A program made the translations under genes and the position numbers. Shown in pieces: positions 18,705-31,033 of a stretch of 58,248 nucleotides of DNA. Within the stretch, counting starts at the first letter, position 1, and the number at the start of each line of letters is the position of its first letter. The stretch spans positions 1 to 58,248 of the forward strand of contig JAFXQK010000033.1 of NCBI GenBank assembly GCA_017527205.1. Reading direction: 5' to 3'. This DNA is from Lachnospiraceae bacterium (GTDB lineage Bacteria > Bacillota > Clostridia > Lachnospirales > Lachnospiraceae). A model generated the notes under the pieces. That model was not told where the DNA came from. It ran no database searches and saw nothing but the letters and a program-made list of their open reading frames with translations.

Positions 18705-21230
18705 TCAAGGAAAATACGCAAGAAAGCTGTTGCCGCCCTCTTCAAACCACTTGGCGGCATCGCTCATGCCTCGTTTATACAATTTGCCCGTGGACGGCTG
18801 GAAAATTACGACCTGAGATTCGTTGTAACCCGTGATCAAAACAGCTTCTTCCGTCCCAAGCAGCGCCATGACGGGGATGTCCCTGCTGACATAATATAAA
18901 ACGGCCTCCAGACTTGTTTCTGACAGATCGAGAACCTCCGCATTCGTCAGGCTTTCCTTTAGAATCTGGGCAGGATATTTCCCCTGCGCCAAAAGGCTTG
19001 CACTGTCAACGGAAATGCCCTTCTGCCGCAGCATGACGTCGAGGCAGACCGCTTGGCTCTCTGCAGCGTCCTCCGTCTTTTCCGGCTCATGGATTGCCAT
19101 AATTTGATTTCTGGATGACCGATCACCCTTTCGCCAAAGAACCTCTCCCGCCTCATTTAAAACGCTCCCGGAGATTTCATCCGCGCGATTTACGGCATTG
19201 CTGACGGAGACATAGCTTCCGTCCAGACCCTTCGGACCATTGACAAAGTAGCGCTTTACGGGTGACTTGGCATCCATCACAAGCTCGTCCACGCCCTCCT
19301 GAATGACCTCCTTGGGCGTCAGAAGCTGCACCTTCTTGGGATCGATCTTGCTCTTAACCTTAATCTGTACATAGGTTTCATAGGTATCAATTTCCACGAT
19401 GGAAATCTGATTTTTTCCTGCCTTTACCTGTTGCGTCTTTGTTACCTGATCCTGCGTCGTCGCATGAAAGCTTCCGTCCTCGTTCCTGGTAACACGGTCC
19501 AAAATAATCTGATTTTCTTCGACCGTAACGTCCGTCACGTAGATCCCGTCCTGTGCGTATTTCTTGAGCATCGTGCCATCCGCCCTGACAATGCAAAGCT
19601 GATACATCGGGAAGAAGACCTGGCCCGTACCCGTTCTTGTAATCTGTTCCTGACATGCCGCGCCGTAAATGACATCCTGCCCCATAAAGCCAAGAACCCT
19701 CAGGGCATCGCCCGCCTCTCCCTTGATCGTGACCTCACCCTCCCCGGAAAGGTCACGAATCCGAATGGCGTTGGAATATCCCTTGTCAGATGGCTCCTGC
19801 CAAACCAAAATCTGGTTGTCCGCGGAGGCCTGCATGGAACCGTCCTCAAGTACGTCCAAAAGCTTTCGATAGGTTTTATTTTCCAAGTCCGCCTGATATA
19901 CGGCATGCTCCAAATAGAGATAGAGATAATTTTCACCGCCCAGATAGAGCAGCTGCTCCAGCTGCGATTTTAGGTTGGAATAGGGCTTATCCCAAGGGAT
20001 AAACGCAAGCTCGGAAATAGTATTGTAGGAAACGTCATAGCGGCAGACGCGAATGCCCGTCTTACCTTCCCTCTCGCCGCGATTCATATAACCATACACT
20101 GCAAAATAAACGTTTCCGTCCGGATCCACCCTCAAAATCTTGATGTCAGACTCATCCCGTTCTTCCCTCGCGTCCTCTTCGCCAAGCACATAAAAACTAA
20201 ATAAAAGCGTCAGCTTTTGCGCCGATGGCTGATAGGCAAACAGCCTGTCCGCCTGCTGGAACGCTACCACGGAACCATCCTCATTCTCCATCATGTCGAC
20301 GTTTTCATCGCCGATGCCCAAAATGATTTTATCTCCTCCAAGGAGCGCTTCCTCATCAGGAATCTGGGTCATGGTGCGCTCAAAATCCAGCAGATAGGTT
20401 CTGTCCGGGGAATATCGAATGCGGTAAAACTCCTGCAGCCTGTAATTCACGTCTCGCTCAGACCCCGCCGTGGAAACGCCATACTGCACGCGCACGGAGG
20501 CCGTCTGCCCATGGCTTTCCAGCAAGGTAAGGGTGGGCTTTCGTGTCTCGGTCACCTTAAGGTCACCCCAGGTAACCTGCTTAAAGCTACTGTGAATGTT
20601 GACCTTGTGGAAGGTTTTATTGGATTCCAGTCTGGAATTAGATTCCAGATATTTGGTCAGTGCCTTCGCCTCTTCCCTGTGGTACAGCGTCTCATGGAAG
20701 CTGCGTACAAAGGAAAGCTGTTCTCCGATAAGACTTTCCTCGTCCCAGATGGCCCGCGTGTAATAATATACCTCCTGCCAATCATCCAGGGTAAGCCCGA
20801 TGGTAATGACATATTCCTGTCCCTTTTCAATCAAATCCTTGAGCGCCAGACGCGCCTGAATTGTCCCCTGATCCCGCTGATAATCCGTGATCTCCAGGTT
20901 TTCGATCAGGCGCGTGCCATCGCTGTTTCGAACCTGCGCCGTGATCTTCGTCACGCCTCGTCCATAGGTGAAAATGCGAAACTCCGTTGCGCGGTTTTCC
21001 CCTAAAATCGTGATGCCGTCGCGTTGCATTGCAGGATCCATTGGCACCACATAGCCGCACAGGGGATTGTATTCCTGGGTTCCCCAGAGCATGGTAATGA
21101 CAGGCAGGGTCGCCCTTGCCATCTCCATGGTCATATTATCATGATCTTTGTTTAGCAGCTTGCCTGCGACCACCCAGGTAATGACAAAGGTGAGCACAAA
21201 CACCGTGCATCTGATCAGAAATCTCTTCAT
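18705..21230 (-). CDS. Exported protein with degenerate C39-like C-terminal domain
   Basis: An 841-residue protein with an N-terminal signal anchor (about residues 5-24), then a long beta-rich outside region (about 30-700) whose repeated strands may form a propeller; I cannot assign it. The last 115 residues resemble a papain-like peptidase C39 domain: SQAVCLDVMLRQKG with C729, then EAVLITGYNESQVVIFQP, then a final SDAAKWFEEGGNSFLAYF. The expected catalytic His before xVxxTGY is Glu (about 795) and the Asp of the usual DP pair is Gln, so it is probably not a protease. It starts 8 bp after the methyltransferase stop, suggesting cotranscription. Confidence 0.65.
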   Translation of the reverse strand: MKRFLIRCTVFVLTFVITWVVAGKLLNKDHDNMTMEMARATLPVITMLWGTQEYNPLCGYVVPMDPAMQRDGITILGENRATEFRIFTYGRGVTKITAQVRNSDGTRLIENLEITDYQRDQGTIQARLALKDLIEKGQEYVITIGLTLDDWQEVYYYTRAIWDEESLIGEQLSFVRSFHETLYHREEAKALTKYLESNSRLESNKTFHKVNIHSSFKQVTWGDLKVTETRKPTLTLLESHGQTASVRVQYGVSTAGSERDVNYRLQEFYRIRYSPDRTYLLDFERTMTQIPDEEALLGGDKIILGIGDENVDMMENEDGSVVAFQQADRLFAYQPSAQKLTLLFSFYVLGEEDAREERDESDIKILRVDPDGNVYFAVYGYMNRGEREGKTGIRVCRYDVSYNTISELAFIPWDKPYSNLKSQLEQLLYLGGENYLYLYLEHAVYQADLENKTYRKLLDVLEDGSMQASADNQILVWQEPSDKGYSNAIRIRDLSGEGEVTIKGEAGDALRVLGFMGQDVIYGAACQEQITRTGTGQVFFPMYQLCIVRADGTMLKKYAQDGIYVTDVTVEENQIILDRVTRNEDGSFHATTQDQVTKTQQVKAGKNQISIVEIDTYETYVQIKVKSKIDPKKVQLLTPKEVIQEGVDELVMDAKSPVKRYFVNGPKGLDGSYVSVSNAVNRADEISGSVLNEAGEVLWRKGDRSSRNQIMAIHEPEKTEDAAESQAVCLDVMLRQKGISVDSASLLAQGKYPAQILKESLTNAEVLDLSETSLEAVLYYVSRDIPVMALLGTEEAVLITGYNESQVVIFQPSTGKLYKRGMSDAAKWFEEGGNSFLAYFP

Positions 21231-21238
21231 AAAATCCG

Positions 21239-22474
21239 TTATCCTTTATAACATTCTTGCCTTGGCAACAGACGCTCCAGGGTAGGACGGATCTGTAAAA
21301 ACTCCTCCATCTCGCGCAGTGCCTCATCCTGCCTGCCGCCTTTCATTTTCCGGTGCTTCACTGCCCGAAGCAGCAGGTTCTTGGGAGTATGCTCCATGTC
21401 GATAAATTCCAAAATCTGAACCTCATAGCCCTGCCGTTCCAGGATATCCGCGCGCACGGCATCCGTGATCAGCGCCGCCATCCGCTCCTTTAAAATGCCA
21501 TATTTCAGAACGGGCTTTAGCATGTCATTTTTGATCTGACGGTTGAGCTCATGCTGGCAGCAGGGAACCGCCATAATGACCTTCGCTCCCCATTTGACGG
21601 CTTTCTCCAGGGCATAATCCGTTGCAAGGTCACAGGCATGCAGGGAAATGACGATGTCCGCCCCTTCGCCCTGATATGCACTGATGTCCCCCTGTTCAAA
21701 GCGCAGTCCCTCATAGCCAAGCTCCCTTGCCAGGGCATTGCAGTTTCGAATGACGTCCTCCTTTAAGTCAAGGCCGATCACGTTCAGGTTGCGTCCCTGT
21801 TTTACATGCAAAAAATAATAGGCGGCGAAGGTCAGATATGATTTCCCGCAGCCAAAATCCACCATTTGAATCGTCCGGTCCTTGGGAAGCTCTTCGAGTA
21901 CGTCCTCGATAAACTCCAGATAGCGGTTAATCTGACGGAACTTGTCGTAGCGATTCTTCGTGATGCGTCCGTCAGGAGTCTGAACGCCAAGGCGCACCAG
22001 AAAATCCACCGGCTCCCCCTCGGGAAGAATGTACTGTTTCGTCCGATTATGACTTAAACCGGCGATATGATTGTCGGCAACCGCTGTCTTGCCTCTGGCT
22101 GTTTCGCCATTTTGTCCTGCCTGCGTGAACACGGCATTTGCCGCGCCGGGATTTCGCTTACGCGACTTGACCGTCATCTTCCCCTTCTTGCTGACGAGCA
22201 CGGTTCCCTCCAGCGTCTTGCCGCGAAGCTCTCCCTGGCGGAAAAGCTCCGAAAGCTCCTGCCGGATGCGGCTGATCATGGCCTCCTTGTCATAGTTTTC
22301 ATGGAAGACCTTCGTTCCCTGATAGCGTGTCTCCTGAAACTTCAACTCGTCACCAATGAGAACCGGACGAATTTTTGCCTTGGAAGCAACGGAAGGCTCC
22401 CTGGTATTGCTTAGGATGATCTGCTCTAAATCCTCATTCAATATGGTTTCCAAAATCCTTTGTAACTCTTCCAT
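21239..22474 (-). CDS. SAM-dependent methyltransferase
   Basis: A 411-residue protein whose C-terminal half is a Rossmann methyltransferase (Methyltransf_32-like). The SAM motif I is MVDFGCGKSYL (about 204-214), followed by NVIGLDLKEDVI and SLHACDLATDYALEKAV with a VPCCQHELN segment typical of this group. The N-terminal 190 residues are charged and unassigned. The start at MEELQR was chosen because a longer frame overlaps the upstream gene heavily; a 41-bp overlap remains. Substrate is unknown; RNA or small-molecule targets are both possible. Confidence 0.78.
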   Translation of the reverse strand: MEELQRILETILNEDLEQIILSNTREPSVASKAKIRPVLIGDELKFQETRYQGTKVFHENYDKEAMISRIRQELSELFRQGELRGKTLEGTVLVSKKGKMTVKSRKRNPGAANAVFTQAGQNGETARGKTAVADNHIAGLSHNRTKQYILPEGEPVDFLVRLGVQTPDGRITKNRYDKFRQINRYLEFIEDVLEELPKDRTIQMVDFGCGKSYLTFAAYYFLHVKQGRNLNVIGLDLKEDVIRNCNALARELGYEGLRFEQGDISAYQGEGADIVISLHACDLATDYALEKAVKWGAKVIMAVPCCQHELNRQIKNDMLKPVLKYGILKERMAALITDAVRADILERQGYEVQILEFIDMEHTPKNLLLRAVKHRKMKGGRQDEALREMEEFLQIRPTLERLLPRQECYKG

Positions 22475-22976
22475 AGCTTTCCTGCTTTCTCTTTTGACGT
22501 CTGCGATATACCTCATTGCAGACAAGAACCTGTGCCAGTCCTTGTAAATATTCATTCGATGCGAGCTTCCCCAGGGGCTCTCCCGGGTTCTCCTTCGCCG
22601 CCTCGTCCTGCAAAAGAATACGAGATACGGCCTCACCCAAGTTTTGAAGGCTCAGGCGATCCGGATACTCATCATAGATCATGCTTCCCTCATAGTCCAT
22701 TCGATCTAAGATTTCCTCCACCCTGTGCTGCCATTTTCCAAGCAGCGCGGGATAGGTGCGACGCAAATATTCAAAATCCTGCCATGCATTCTCCTCCGAC
22801 TTTGTCTCCTGCCTTTTTAGACAAGGATAGTCCGGATATGCCATCTGCCCATTTAGACCGGGATAGTCCGGATATGCCATCTGCCCATTTAGGCCGGAAT
22901 TCTCCGGATATGCCATAAAGTACGGCATGGGCGTACCCGTCGGAAGAAGATATTTTATTTGGGTCTGAAAGTCCAT
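22434..22976 (-). CDS. Lachnospiraceae-type hypothetical protein with 12-residue repeats
   Basis: A 180-residue protein of a family I associate with Lachnospiraceae, recognisable by PYFMAYP near the start, a YP...VEEILDRMDYEGSMIYDE segment with YPDRL, and an EVYRRR ending. Function is unknown. Residues 21-56 hold three 12-residue repeats (MAYPENSGLNGQ, MAYPDYPGLNGQ, MAYPDYPCLKRQ), an expansion of the usual single MAYP element. GAGGCACTGCGT precedes the start. Its end overlaps the methyltransferase start by 41 bp, so the genes are coupled. Confidence 0.72.
   Translation of the reverse strand: MDFQTQIKYLLPTGTPMPYFMAYPENSGLNGQMAYPDYPGLNGQMAYPDYPCLKRQETKSEENAWQDFEYLRRTYPALLGKWQHRVEEILDRMDYEGSMIYDEYPDRLSLQNLGEAVSRILLQDEAAKENPGEPLGKLASNEYLQGLAQVLVCNEVYRRRQKRKQESYGRVTKDFGNHIE
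22809..22916 (-). repeat. 36-bp tandem repeat inside the hypothetical gene
   Basis: Three 36-bp units encode the three 12-residue MAYP repeats. The first two boundaries are almost identical at DNA level (ATAGTCCGGATATGCCATCT on the plus strand), which points to recent in-frame expansion. Confidence 0.75.
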
Positions 22977-23110
22977 ACGCAGTGCCTCATAAGTTATTTA
23001 CCCATAACATATGACCACTGCGTATCTTTCGTGCCTGTCGCAGACCATGCCTGCGCTTCTTATGATATGTAATTATTCAGAACCATGCGAAAACGATGGC
23101 TCATATTACG

Positions 23111-23518
23111 TTATTTTAAGACCTCAATACGGGCGATGGCACGCTGAAGTGCCGTCTCTGCCCTCGCCAGATCCGTCTGCGAATCTCGATTTTCCAATCG
23201 CTCCCTTGCCCTCTGCAGGGCTGCCTCCGCACGATCCTCATCAATTTCATCCGGCCATTCGATGATCTCCGCAAGAATCGTAATCCTGTCCGGAAGAATC
23301 TCCGCAAACCCCGCATGCAGGGCCGCTTCCTTCACGCCCTCTGCCTCCGTAATCGTAAGGATGCCGGGGGCGACAATGACCGTCATGGGAATGTGCCCGG
23401 GAAGAACGCCGATCTGCCCTTCCGTCGTATTAAATTCCACCATCTCCACGTTCCCTTCGTAGAAAACTCTCTCCGGGGTCACGATGCGGAGCTGATACTC
23501 CTTATTTTCGTCACTCAT
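23111..23518 (-). CDS. atpC: F-type ATP synthase epsilon subunit
   Basis: A 135-residue subunit of the F1 central stalk. The N-terminal beta-sandwich (about 1-88) includes VEFNTTEGQIGVLPGHIPM, and the C-terminal helical hairpin (about 90-135) is Glu/Arg rich. The C-terminal helices can inhibit ATP hydrolysis in other bacteria. It is the last gene of the operon, about 100 bp after atpD, with an intercistronic hairpin between. Confidence 0.95.
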   Translation of the reverse strand: MSDENKEYQLRIVTPERVFYEGNVEMVEFNTTEGQIGVLPGHIPMTVIVAPGILTITEAEGVKEAALHAGFAEILPDRITILAEIIEWPDEIDEDRAEAALQRARERLENRDSQTDLARAETALQRAIARIEVLK

Positions 23519-23554
23519 AACCTAAGTCTCCTCACGTCTCGAAGCTTACATGCC

Positions 23555-23605
23555 AAGCCGGTTTCCTTCCTTTTGGAAAGGAATCATCCCCTGCTTTTCC
23601 GGCTT
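23555..23605. promoter_or_regulatory. Intercistronic hairpin between atpD and atpC
   Basis: AAGCCGG (23555-23561) faces CCGGCTT (23599-23605), with an inner TTTCCTTCC/GGAAAGGAA stem. On the minus strand the 3' arm is not followed by a T-tract, so processing or stability control is likelier than termination. The T-run lies on the plus side. Confidence 0.45.
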
Positions 23606-23620
23606 TTTTCTCGGATGGCG

Positions 23621-25036
<1,416 letters not shown>

Positions 25037-25945
25037 TTATTGAATTGCATTAGCTCCGGCAATAATCTCAGTCAACTCCTGCGTGATGGAGCCCTGTCTG
25101 GCTCTGTTGTAGAGAAGCTCTAAGTCATCAATCAGCTCTGCCGCATTGTTTGTCGCATTGTCCATGGCCTGCATTCTCGCTCCGTTCTCGCTGGCCAGCG
25201 CTTCCACAAGACCGCCGTAAATCAGGCTTGCAACGTACTTCGGAATAATCAGGTCTAAAGCTTCCTCATCTGCAGGCTCAAAGTTCATGGGTGCACCGTA
25301 GTCCACCGGCTTCTCTTCCTTCAAGGAGTCCTTCCTGTCCCGCTCTGCCGTGCTGTCTCCGTCATTTTCCCCGGGGCGATCCACGGGTAGGAGCTTAATC
25401 AGCGTCGGAATGTGGCTCACGGTATTCTTAAACGCCGTATACGCAAGATAGATCTCGCTGATTTCGCCCTCCTCAAAGGATTTCAAAAGGCGCTCCGTCA
25501 GGAACATGGCATCCGCATAGGCAGGTGCCTCCATGATTTCAGGAAGTTCTTCCTTGATTTCATAGCCGGCTCTGTGCAGAATCTCACGCCCCTTGTTACC
25601 AATGGCATAGATCAGCAGATCCTCCGGCTTCCAGGTCTCATGACGGGTGATCAGCTTGGCCACGTTATTGTTGTAGCCCCCTGCAAGTCCACGGTTGGAG
25701 GTCACCAAAATCACGGCCTTCTTCCCCGTCTCGCCGGACTTTAAGTACTTATGCTCCACCTCGCCGACCCTTGCCAGGATGCTGTTCATGGTGTCGTACA
25801 TACACTGAAAATATGATTTTGAACGTTCCGCACCGGCCCTTGCCCTCTGCAGCTTTACCGTGGACACCAGCTTCATCGCCTTCGTGATCTGCTGGGTGCT
25901 CTGAATGCTGCTTCGCCGGCGCTTAATGTCACGCATCGAAGCCAT
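25037..25945 (-). CDS. atpG: F-type ATP synthase gamma subunit
   Basis: A 302-residue rotor shaft. The N-terminal MRDIKRRRSSIQSTQQITKA and C-terminal helix ending SITQELTEIIAGA are characteristic. A charged insert of about 25 residues, rich in Asp/Glu/Lys (GENDGDSTAERDRKDSLKEE, about 195-214), makes it a little longer than many family members. It lies between atpA and atpD. Confidence 0.95.
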   Translation of the reverse strand: MASMRDIKRRRSSIQSTQQITKAMKLVSTVKLQRARAGAERSKSYFQCMYDTMNSILARVGEVEHKYLKSGETGKKAVILVTSNRGLAGGYNNNVAKLITRHETWKPEDLLIYAIGNKGREILHRAGYEIKEELPEIMEAPAYADAMFLTERLLKSFEEGEISEIYLAYTAFKNTVSHIPTLIKLLPVDRPGENDGDSTAERDRKDSLKEEKPVDYGAPMNFEPADEEALDLIIPKYVASLIYGGLVEALASENGARMQAMDNATNNAAELIDDLELLYNRARQGSITQELTEIIAGANAIQ

Positions 25946-26011
25946 TTTGCTTCTCCTTATTTTTTCTAACTCTTGCTAACTCGGGGGCTTGGCTCAGCCT
26001 CGAGTCTTTCC

Positions 26012-27550
<1,539 letters not shown>

Positions 27551-27563
27551 TCAGCCAAGCCAA

Positions 27564-28127
27564 CTAGCCCAGCTGAATCTGTAATAATTGCTTCGTTAAA
27601 TCATCTAATTTGCGCTTCACACTGCTGTCCACGACCCTGTCGCCGATGCGGATCACCATGCCGCCGATCAGCTCGGGATCCACGGAATAATGCATTTCCA
27701 GCGATCTGTAAGGAGCCGTCTCAAGAATTCTCTTTTGTACCTGCTCCTTCTGTTCATCACTTAAGGGAATCGGCGTCGTAACATAGGTCACGCCGATCTT
27801 CTGCCATTCCTTCATCTTGTCGGAAACATATTCCATGATGTCGTGAATGTCCCGATATCTGTCCTTTTCCACGACAAGAACAAGAAACTCATAGAGTTCC
27901 GGACTCGTACGGCCCTGGAAGACCTTTTGTAAGATAGACAGCTTTTCCGTCTTTGCGATGCCAGGATGTATCATCAGATCGTCAAATTTCGGGTTCTCCT
28001 CAAGGAGCTTCACCAATCCCCGAAGCTCAGAATAAAATTCTTCACCGGAGCCGGCCTTCTCCTGATCCTTCTCCATGGCGACCTGAAAAAGCGCTTCTCC
28101 ATAGGTTTTGGATACTAGCTTAGCCAT
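27564..28127 (-). CDS. atpH: F-type ATP synthase delta subunit
   Basis: A 187-residue peripheral-stalk subunit joining b to the top of F1. The C-terminal PELIGGMVIRIGDRVVDSSV block is typical. It overlaps atpF by 13 bp, which implies coupled translation. Confidence 0.95.
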   Translation of the reverse strand: MAKLVSKTYGEALFQVAMEKDQEKAGSGEEFYSELRGLVKLLEENPKFDDLMIHPGIAKTEKLSILQKVFQGRTSPELYEFLVLVVEKDRYRDIHDIMEYVSDKMKEWQKIGVTYVTTPIPLSDEQKEQVQKRILETAPYRSLEMHYSVDPELIGGMVIRIGDRVVDSSVKRKLDDLTKQLLQIQLG

Positions 28128-28657
28128 GTGTTCTCACCCATTTCCTTTAAGGTCTCGTCAATCAGCTCATTTTGAACCGTGGTGTCAATGTTGGCAGATA
28201 CCACCTTGCCGGCCATAACGGAGGCCACGGAAATAATCTCCTTTTTCACGTCATCAGACATCTTTTGTTTCTCCAGCATTGCCTCCGTGCGGGCACGCTC
28301 CAGAATTCTGGCAGCCTCCTCCTTCGCTTCCGCAATGATCATCGTCTGATTCGCAAGGCCCTTACTTCTCGCCTCACTCAGGATCACTTCCGCTTCCTTG
28401 TCAATGACCTTCAGCTTCCCCTCGTACTCCGCGCGAAGATTCTGTGCCTCCTCCATGTTGGTCTTGGCACTCTCAAGCTCTCCGCGGATCTTTTCCTTAC
28501 GGTCATTTAGCATCTTGCGAGCCGGGTTGAACAGGAAGTAACTCATGATGGTGAAGAGGGCAAAGACGGCGATCAGGGTCAGAGTGGAATCTGCCAAAAG
28601 CTGCCAGTCGATGCCGAACATTCTTTCATAGCTCTCTCCTGCAGTTAATAGAATCAT
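28115..28657 (-). CDS. atpF: F-type ATP synthase b subunit
   Basis: A 180-residue stator subunit. One membrane span near the N-terminus (about 20-44) is followed by a long charged coiled coil (about 50-155). It has FNPARKMLNDRKEKI just after the membrane, as in the family. It lies between atpE and atpH. Confidence 0.95.
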   Translation of the reverse strand: MILLTAGESYERMFGIDWQLLADSTLTLIAVFALFTIMSYFLFNPARKMLNDRKEKIRGELESAKTNMEEAQNLRAEYEGKLKVIDKEAEVILSEARSKGLANQTMIIAEAKEEAARILERARTEAMLEKQKMSDDVKKEIISVASVMAGKVVSANIDTTVQNELIDETLKEMGENTWLS

Positions 28658-28672
28658 TTTTTAGGCTCCTTT

Positions 28673-28948
<276 letters not shown>

Positions 28949-28985
28949 CTAAAAAATATTGTAATTAAGATAATATTGTACTTTT

Positions 28986-29717
28986 TTATTCTTCACCGCC
29001 AATGGCGTTGTTGACATAGGTCATGGTCAGCATACAGAACACATAGGTCTGAATGGCACCTGAGAACAGGTCGAAGTAGACGTGCAGCGCCGCGGGCCAG
29101 ATGGTCGCGAACCATTTGAGCAGTCCGTACACCAGCGCCATCATGATCGTACCTGACAAAATGTTTGCAAACAAACGTAAGGACAGCGAAATCGGCACTG
29201 CCAATTCACTGATGACGTTGATCGGGAACCAGATCGGGCACCAGGGCGGAAGGGGCGAACACATGTCGGTCCAGATCTCCTTCGGCTTATGATACTTGAA
29301 CTGATTGATGCGGACAAGCGTAAAGGTAATGACGCCCAGCGGGAATGTCACGCCATAATCCGCAGTCGGGGGACGCAGCCCCAAAAGTCCCGAGATATTA
29401 CTAAACAGAATAAAGATAAAAATCGTGCCAATGTAATTCCGATACTTCGCGGCATTCTTTCCCATCGTGCCTTCCGCCATGCCGTCGAGCTTCTCCACGA
29501 TCAGCTCAACCACGTTCTGGAACGCTCCAGGCACCTCCGCGCCCTTCTTGATGGCCTGCCCTGCAAAAATAGAGAACACAATCAGAATCAACATGACGAA
29601 CAGGAGGCTTACGTGCGTTGTCGTGATCCATGCCTCATGTCCAAAAAAGGAATACTTTAGCACTCCATGAGCCATAACGTCGACGCTGCTTTCCGCCGCC
29701 AATAACATCACGTGCAT
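28986..29717 (-). CDS. atpB: F-type ATP synthase a subunit
   Basis: A 243-residue membrane stator with five or six spans that forms the ion half-channels. The essential arginine lies in SLSLRLFANILSG. The N-terminal AHGVLKYSFFGHEAWITTTH segment is outside. Its start overlaps the end of the atpI-like gene by 10 bp. Confidence 0.95.
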   Translation of the reverse strand: MHVMLLAAESSVDVMAHGVLKYSFFGHEAWITTTHVSLLFVMLILIVFSIFAGQAIKKGAEVPGAFQNVVELIVEKLDGMAEGTMGKNAAKYRNYIGTIFIFILFSNISGLLGLRPPTADYGVTFPLGVITFTLVRINQFKYHKPKEIWTDMCSPLPPWCPIWFPINVISELAVPISLSLRLFANILSGTIMMALVYGLLKWFATIWPAALHVYFDLFSGAIQTYVFCMLTMTYVNNAIGGEE

Positions 29718-30169
29718 TCCTCTGTCACCTCCTCGCTCACTTCAGGATCCGTCTCCTGAAACAGTTTATTACAAAATTTATGCGTCAACGGCTGTAAATA
29801 CGCCGTCAGCTTCAAACTCATATATCCCCCAAAGGTCAGCAGGGGATTTAAGCCTTGAATCAGCGCCGTTCCCAGCAAAATGACTGCTGCCGCCAGATAG
29901 CGTACCAAATAGCCCTGATAAATCGCCTTCGATGCATTCTTTTCATCCAAGTCCAGTGCCCGATCCAGCGTCCGATACATGTGAAGCACGGCTAAGGCCG
30001 CCGCTGCGCTTCCAATCAAAAGGCTCACGGCTCTTGCAAGCCTCTCTCCCGGAAAAATGACCGAAACCACTTGAGAAAGAAGAAAAATGGCAAGGATGCC
30101 CAGTTCCATCTCAAGTACCGTTCTGTTTTTTCCCCTGAGCCTCTCCAGCAGGCTTATCTTTCCCTTCAT
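29708..30169 (-). CDS. atpI: ATP synthase subunit I-like membrane protein
   Basis: A 153-residue protein with four predicted membrane spans, placed directly before atpB as AtpI proteins are. AtpI helps assemble the c ring in some bacteria. Sequence similarity is weak, so the call leans on position and topology. The start at MKGKISLL gives a 59-bp overlap with the preceding atpZ-like gene; GAGGA lies 10 nt before it. Confidence 0.75.
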   Translation of the reverse strand: MKGKISLLERLRGKNRTVLEMELGILAIFLLSQVVSVIFPGERLARAVSLLIGSAAAALAVLHMYRTLDRALDLDEKNASKAIYQGYLVRYLAAAVILLGTALIQGLNPLLTFGGYMSLKLTAYLQPLTHKFCNKLFQETDPEVSEEVTEECT

Positions 30170-30392
30170 GATCTGCAAAAATCCTCTTCGCCATGCGCCA
30201 TACGTTCTGTCCGCCAGCGATAACGCCGACAAAAAACAGAACGATCGTGATCCACCCCGTCTCAAATTTCTGGTCCAGCCAAATGCCCACCACCGTCATC
30301 ATGCCGATGGGAACCATCATGTTAAACCCGAACTGGGTGATCATCGTCAGTGCCCGAAACACACTTTTGTCATAGGGCTTATCATGCTTCAT
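30111..30392 (-). CDS. AtpZ/AtpI family protein
   Basis: A 93-residue protein with two membrane spans (about 15-37 and 45-65), including GIWLDQKFETG between them, as in the AtpZ/AtpI group that accompanies ATP synthase and may aid ion uptake or ring assembly. It is the first gene of the operon. The start at MKHDKP was preferred because GGAGGGCGAGG lies just before it. A Lys-rich tail ends the protein. Confidence 0.85.
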   Translation of the reverse strand: MKHDKPYDKSVFRALTMITQFGFNMMVPIGMMTVVGIWLDQKFETGWITIVLFFVGVIAGGQNVWRMAKRIFADHEGKDKPAGEAQGKKQNGT

Positions 30393-30409
30393 CCTCGCCC
30401 TCCATGAGT

Positions 30410-30429
30410 ATTTTTGCGTACGCAAAAAT
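30410..30429. promoter_or_regulatory. Perfect 20-bp palindrome in the atp leader
   Basis: ATTTTTGCGTACGCAAAAAT is a perfect palindrome between the atp promoter and the first ribosome site, starting about 12 bp downstream of the -10 box. It could be a repressor operator or, less likely without a loop, an RNA hairpin. Confidence 0.6.
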
Positions 30430-30440
30430 CACCAAATAGC

Positions 30441-30469
30441 ATTATACGTGATTTTACCGAAAATGTCTA
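30441..30469 (-). promoter_or_regulatory. Promoter of the ATP synthase operon
   Basis: On the minus strand TAGACA (30464-30469) and TATAAT (30441-30446) are 17 bp apart. It lies about 50 bp upstream of the atpZ-like start codon. Confidence 0.85.
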
Positions 30470-30654
30470 GAAAAACAGATGGTAAACAGAAAAAATTTAG
30501 GGAAATTTTAGAGTTTCTTTTTTGTGTGGAAATTCTTTATGGTCTCGGCCGTCCTGTCAAATAATTCAAATGCTTGCGCAAGTATCTCACCGTCATTTAG
30601 CTTTGTCAATAATTTTGGGAGGGACAAATCCCTCCCATGTTGAGTGTTGATTCA

Positions 30655-30866
30655 TTACGCTTTCCTGCCCTCAATGATGGCCATCAGCTCTGCGCATTTT
30701 CTTTCAGCGTCGGCAGCCCTTGCTTCCGCGATGTCTGCACGTTTCCTCAGTTCTTCGGTAACGGCATTCTCACAGGTACTGTTTTCCGCGTATTTTAGGA
30801 ACTGTGTCAGTTCCTCCGGTATGCCCTCCTGCCGCCTGCCATCCGCCGATATTCGTGTTTTTCATA
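30655..30866 (-). pseudogene. C-terminal remnant of an Rpn/PD-(D/E)XK nuclease-type transposase
   Basis: A reading frame without a start runs from a TGA near 30866 to TAA at 30655. It encodes GRRQEGIPEELTQFLKYAEN followed by a charged coiled coil rich in Ala, Glu and Arg. This is the pattern seen at the end of Rpn-family nuclease/transposase proteins common in Lachnospiraceae. The nuclease core is absent. The assignment is from memory of the family's tail and is tentative. Confidence 0.5.
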
Positions 30867-31033
30867 CGGGGATAGACAACCGAAACGGTTAAAGAAAAGT
30901 CCCTGATATGTATCTTTAGCATATCAAGGACTTTGTTGTTTGTCAATGAGTTTTTACGCCTAATGCCATTGACGGCTTGCATGGGATGGCGTAAAATAGA
31001 CTTAATTTACGAAAAGAGGAGGGAGGCATCCAC

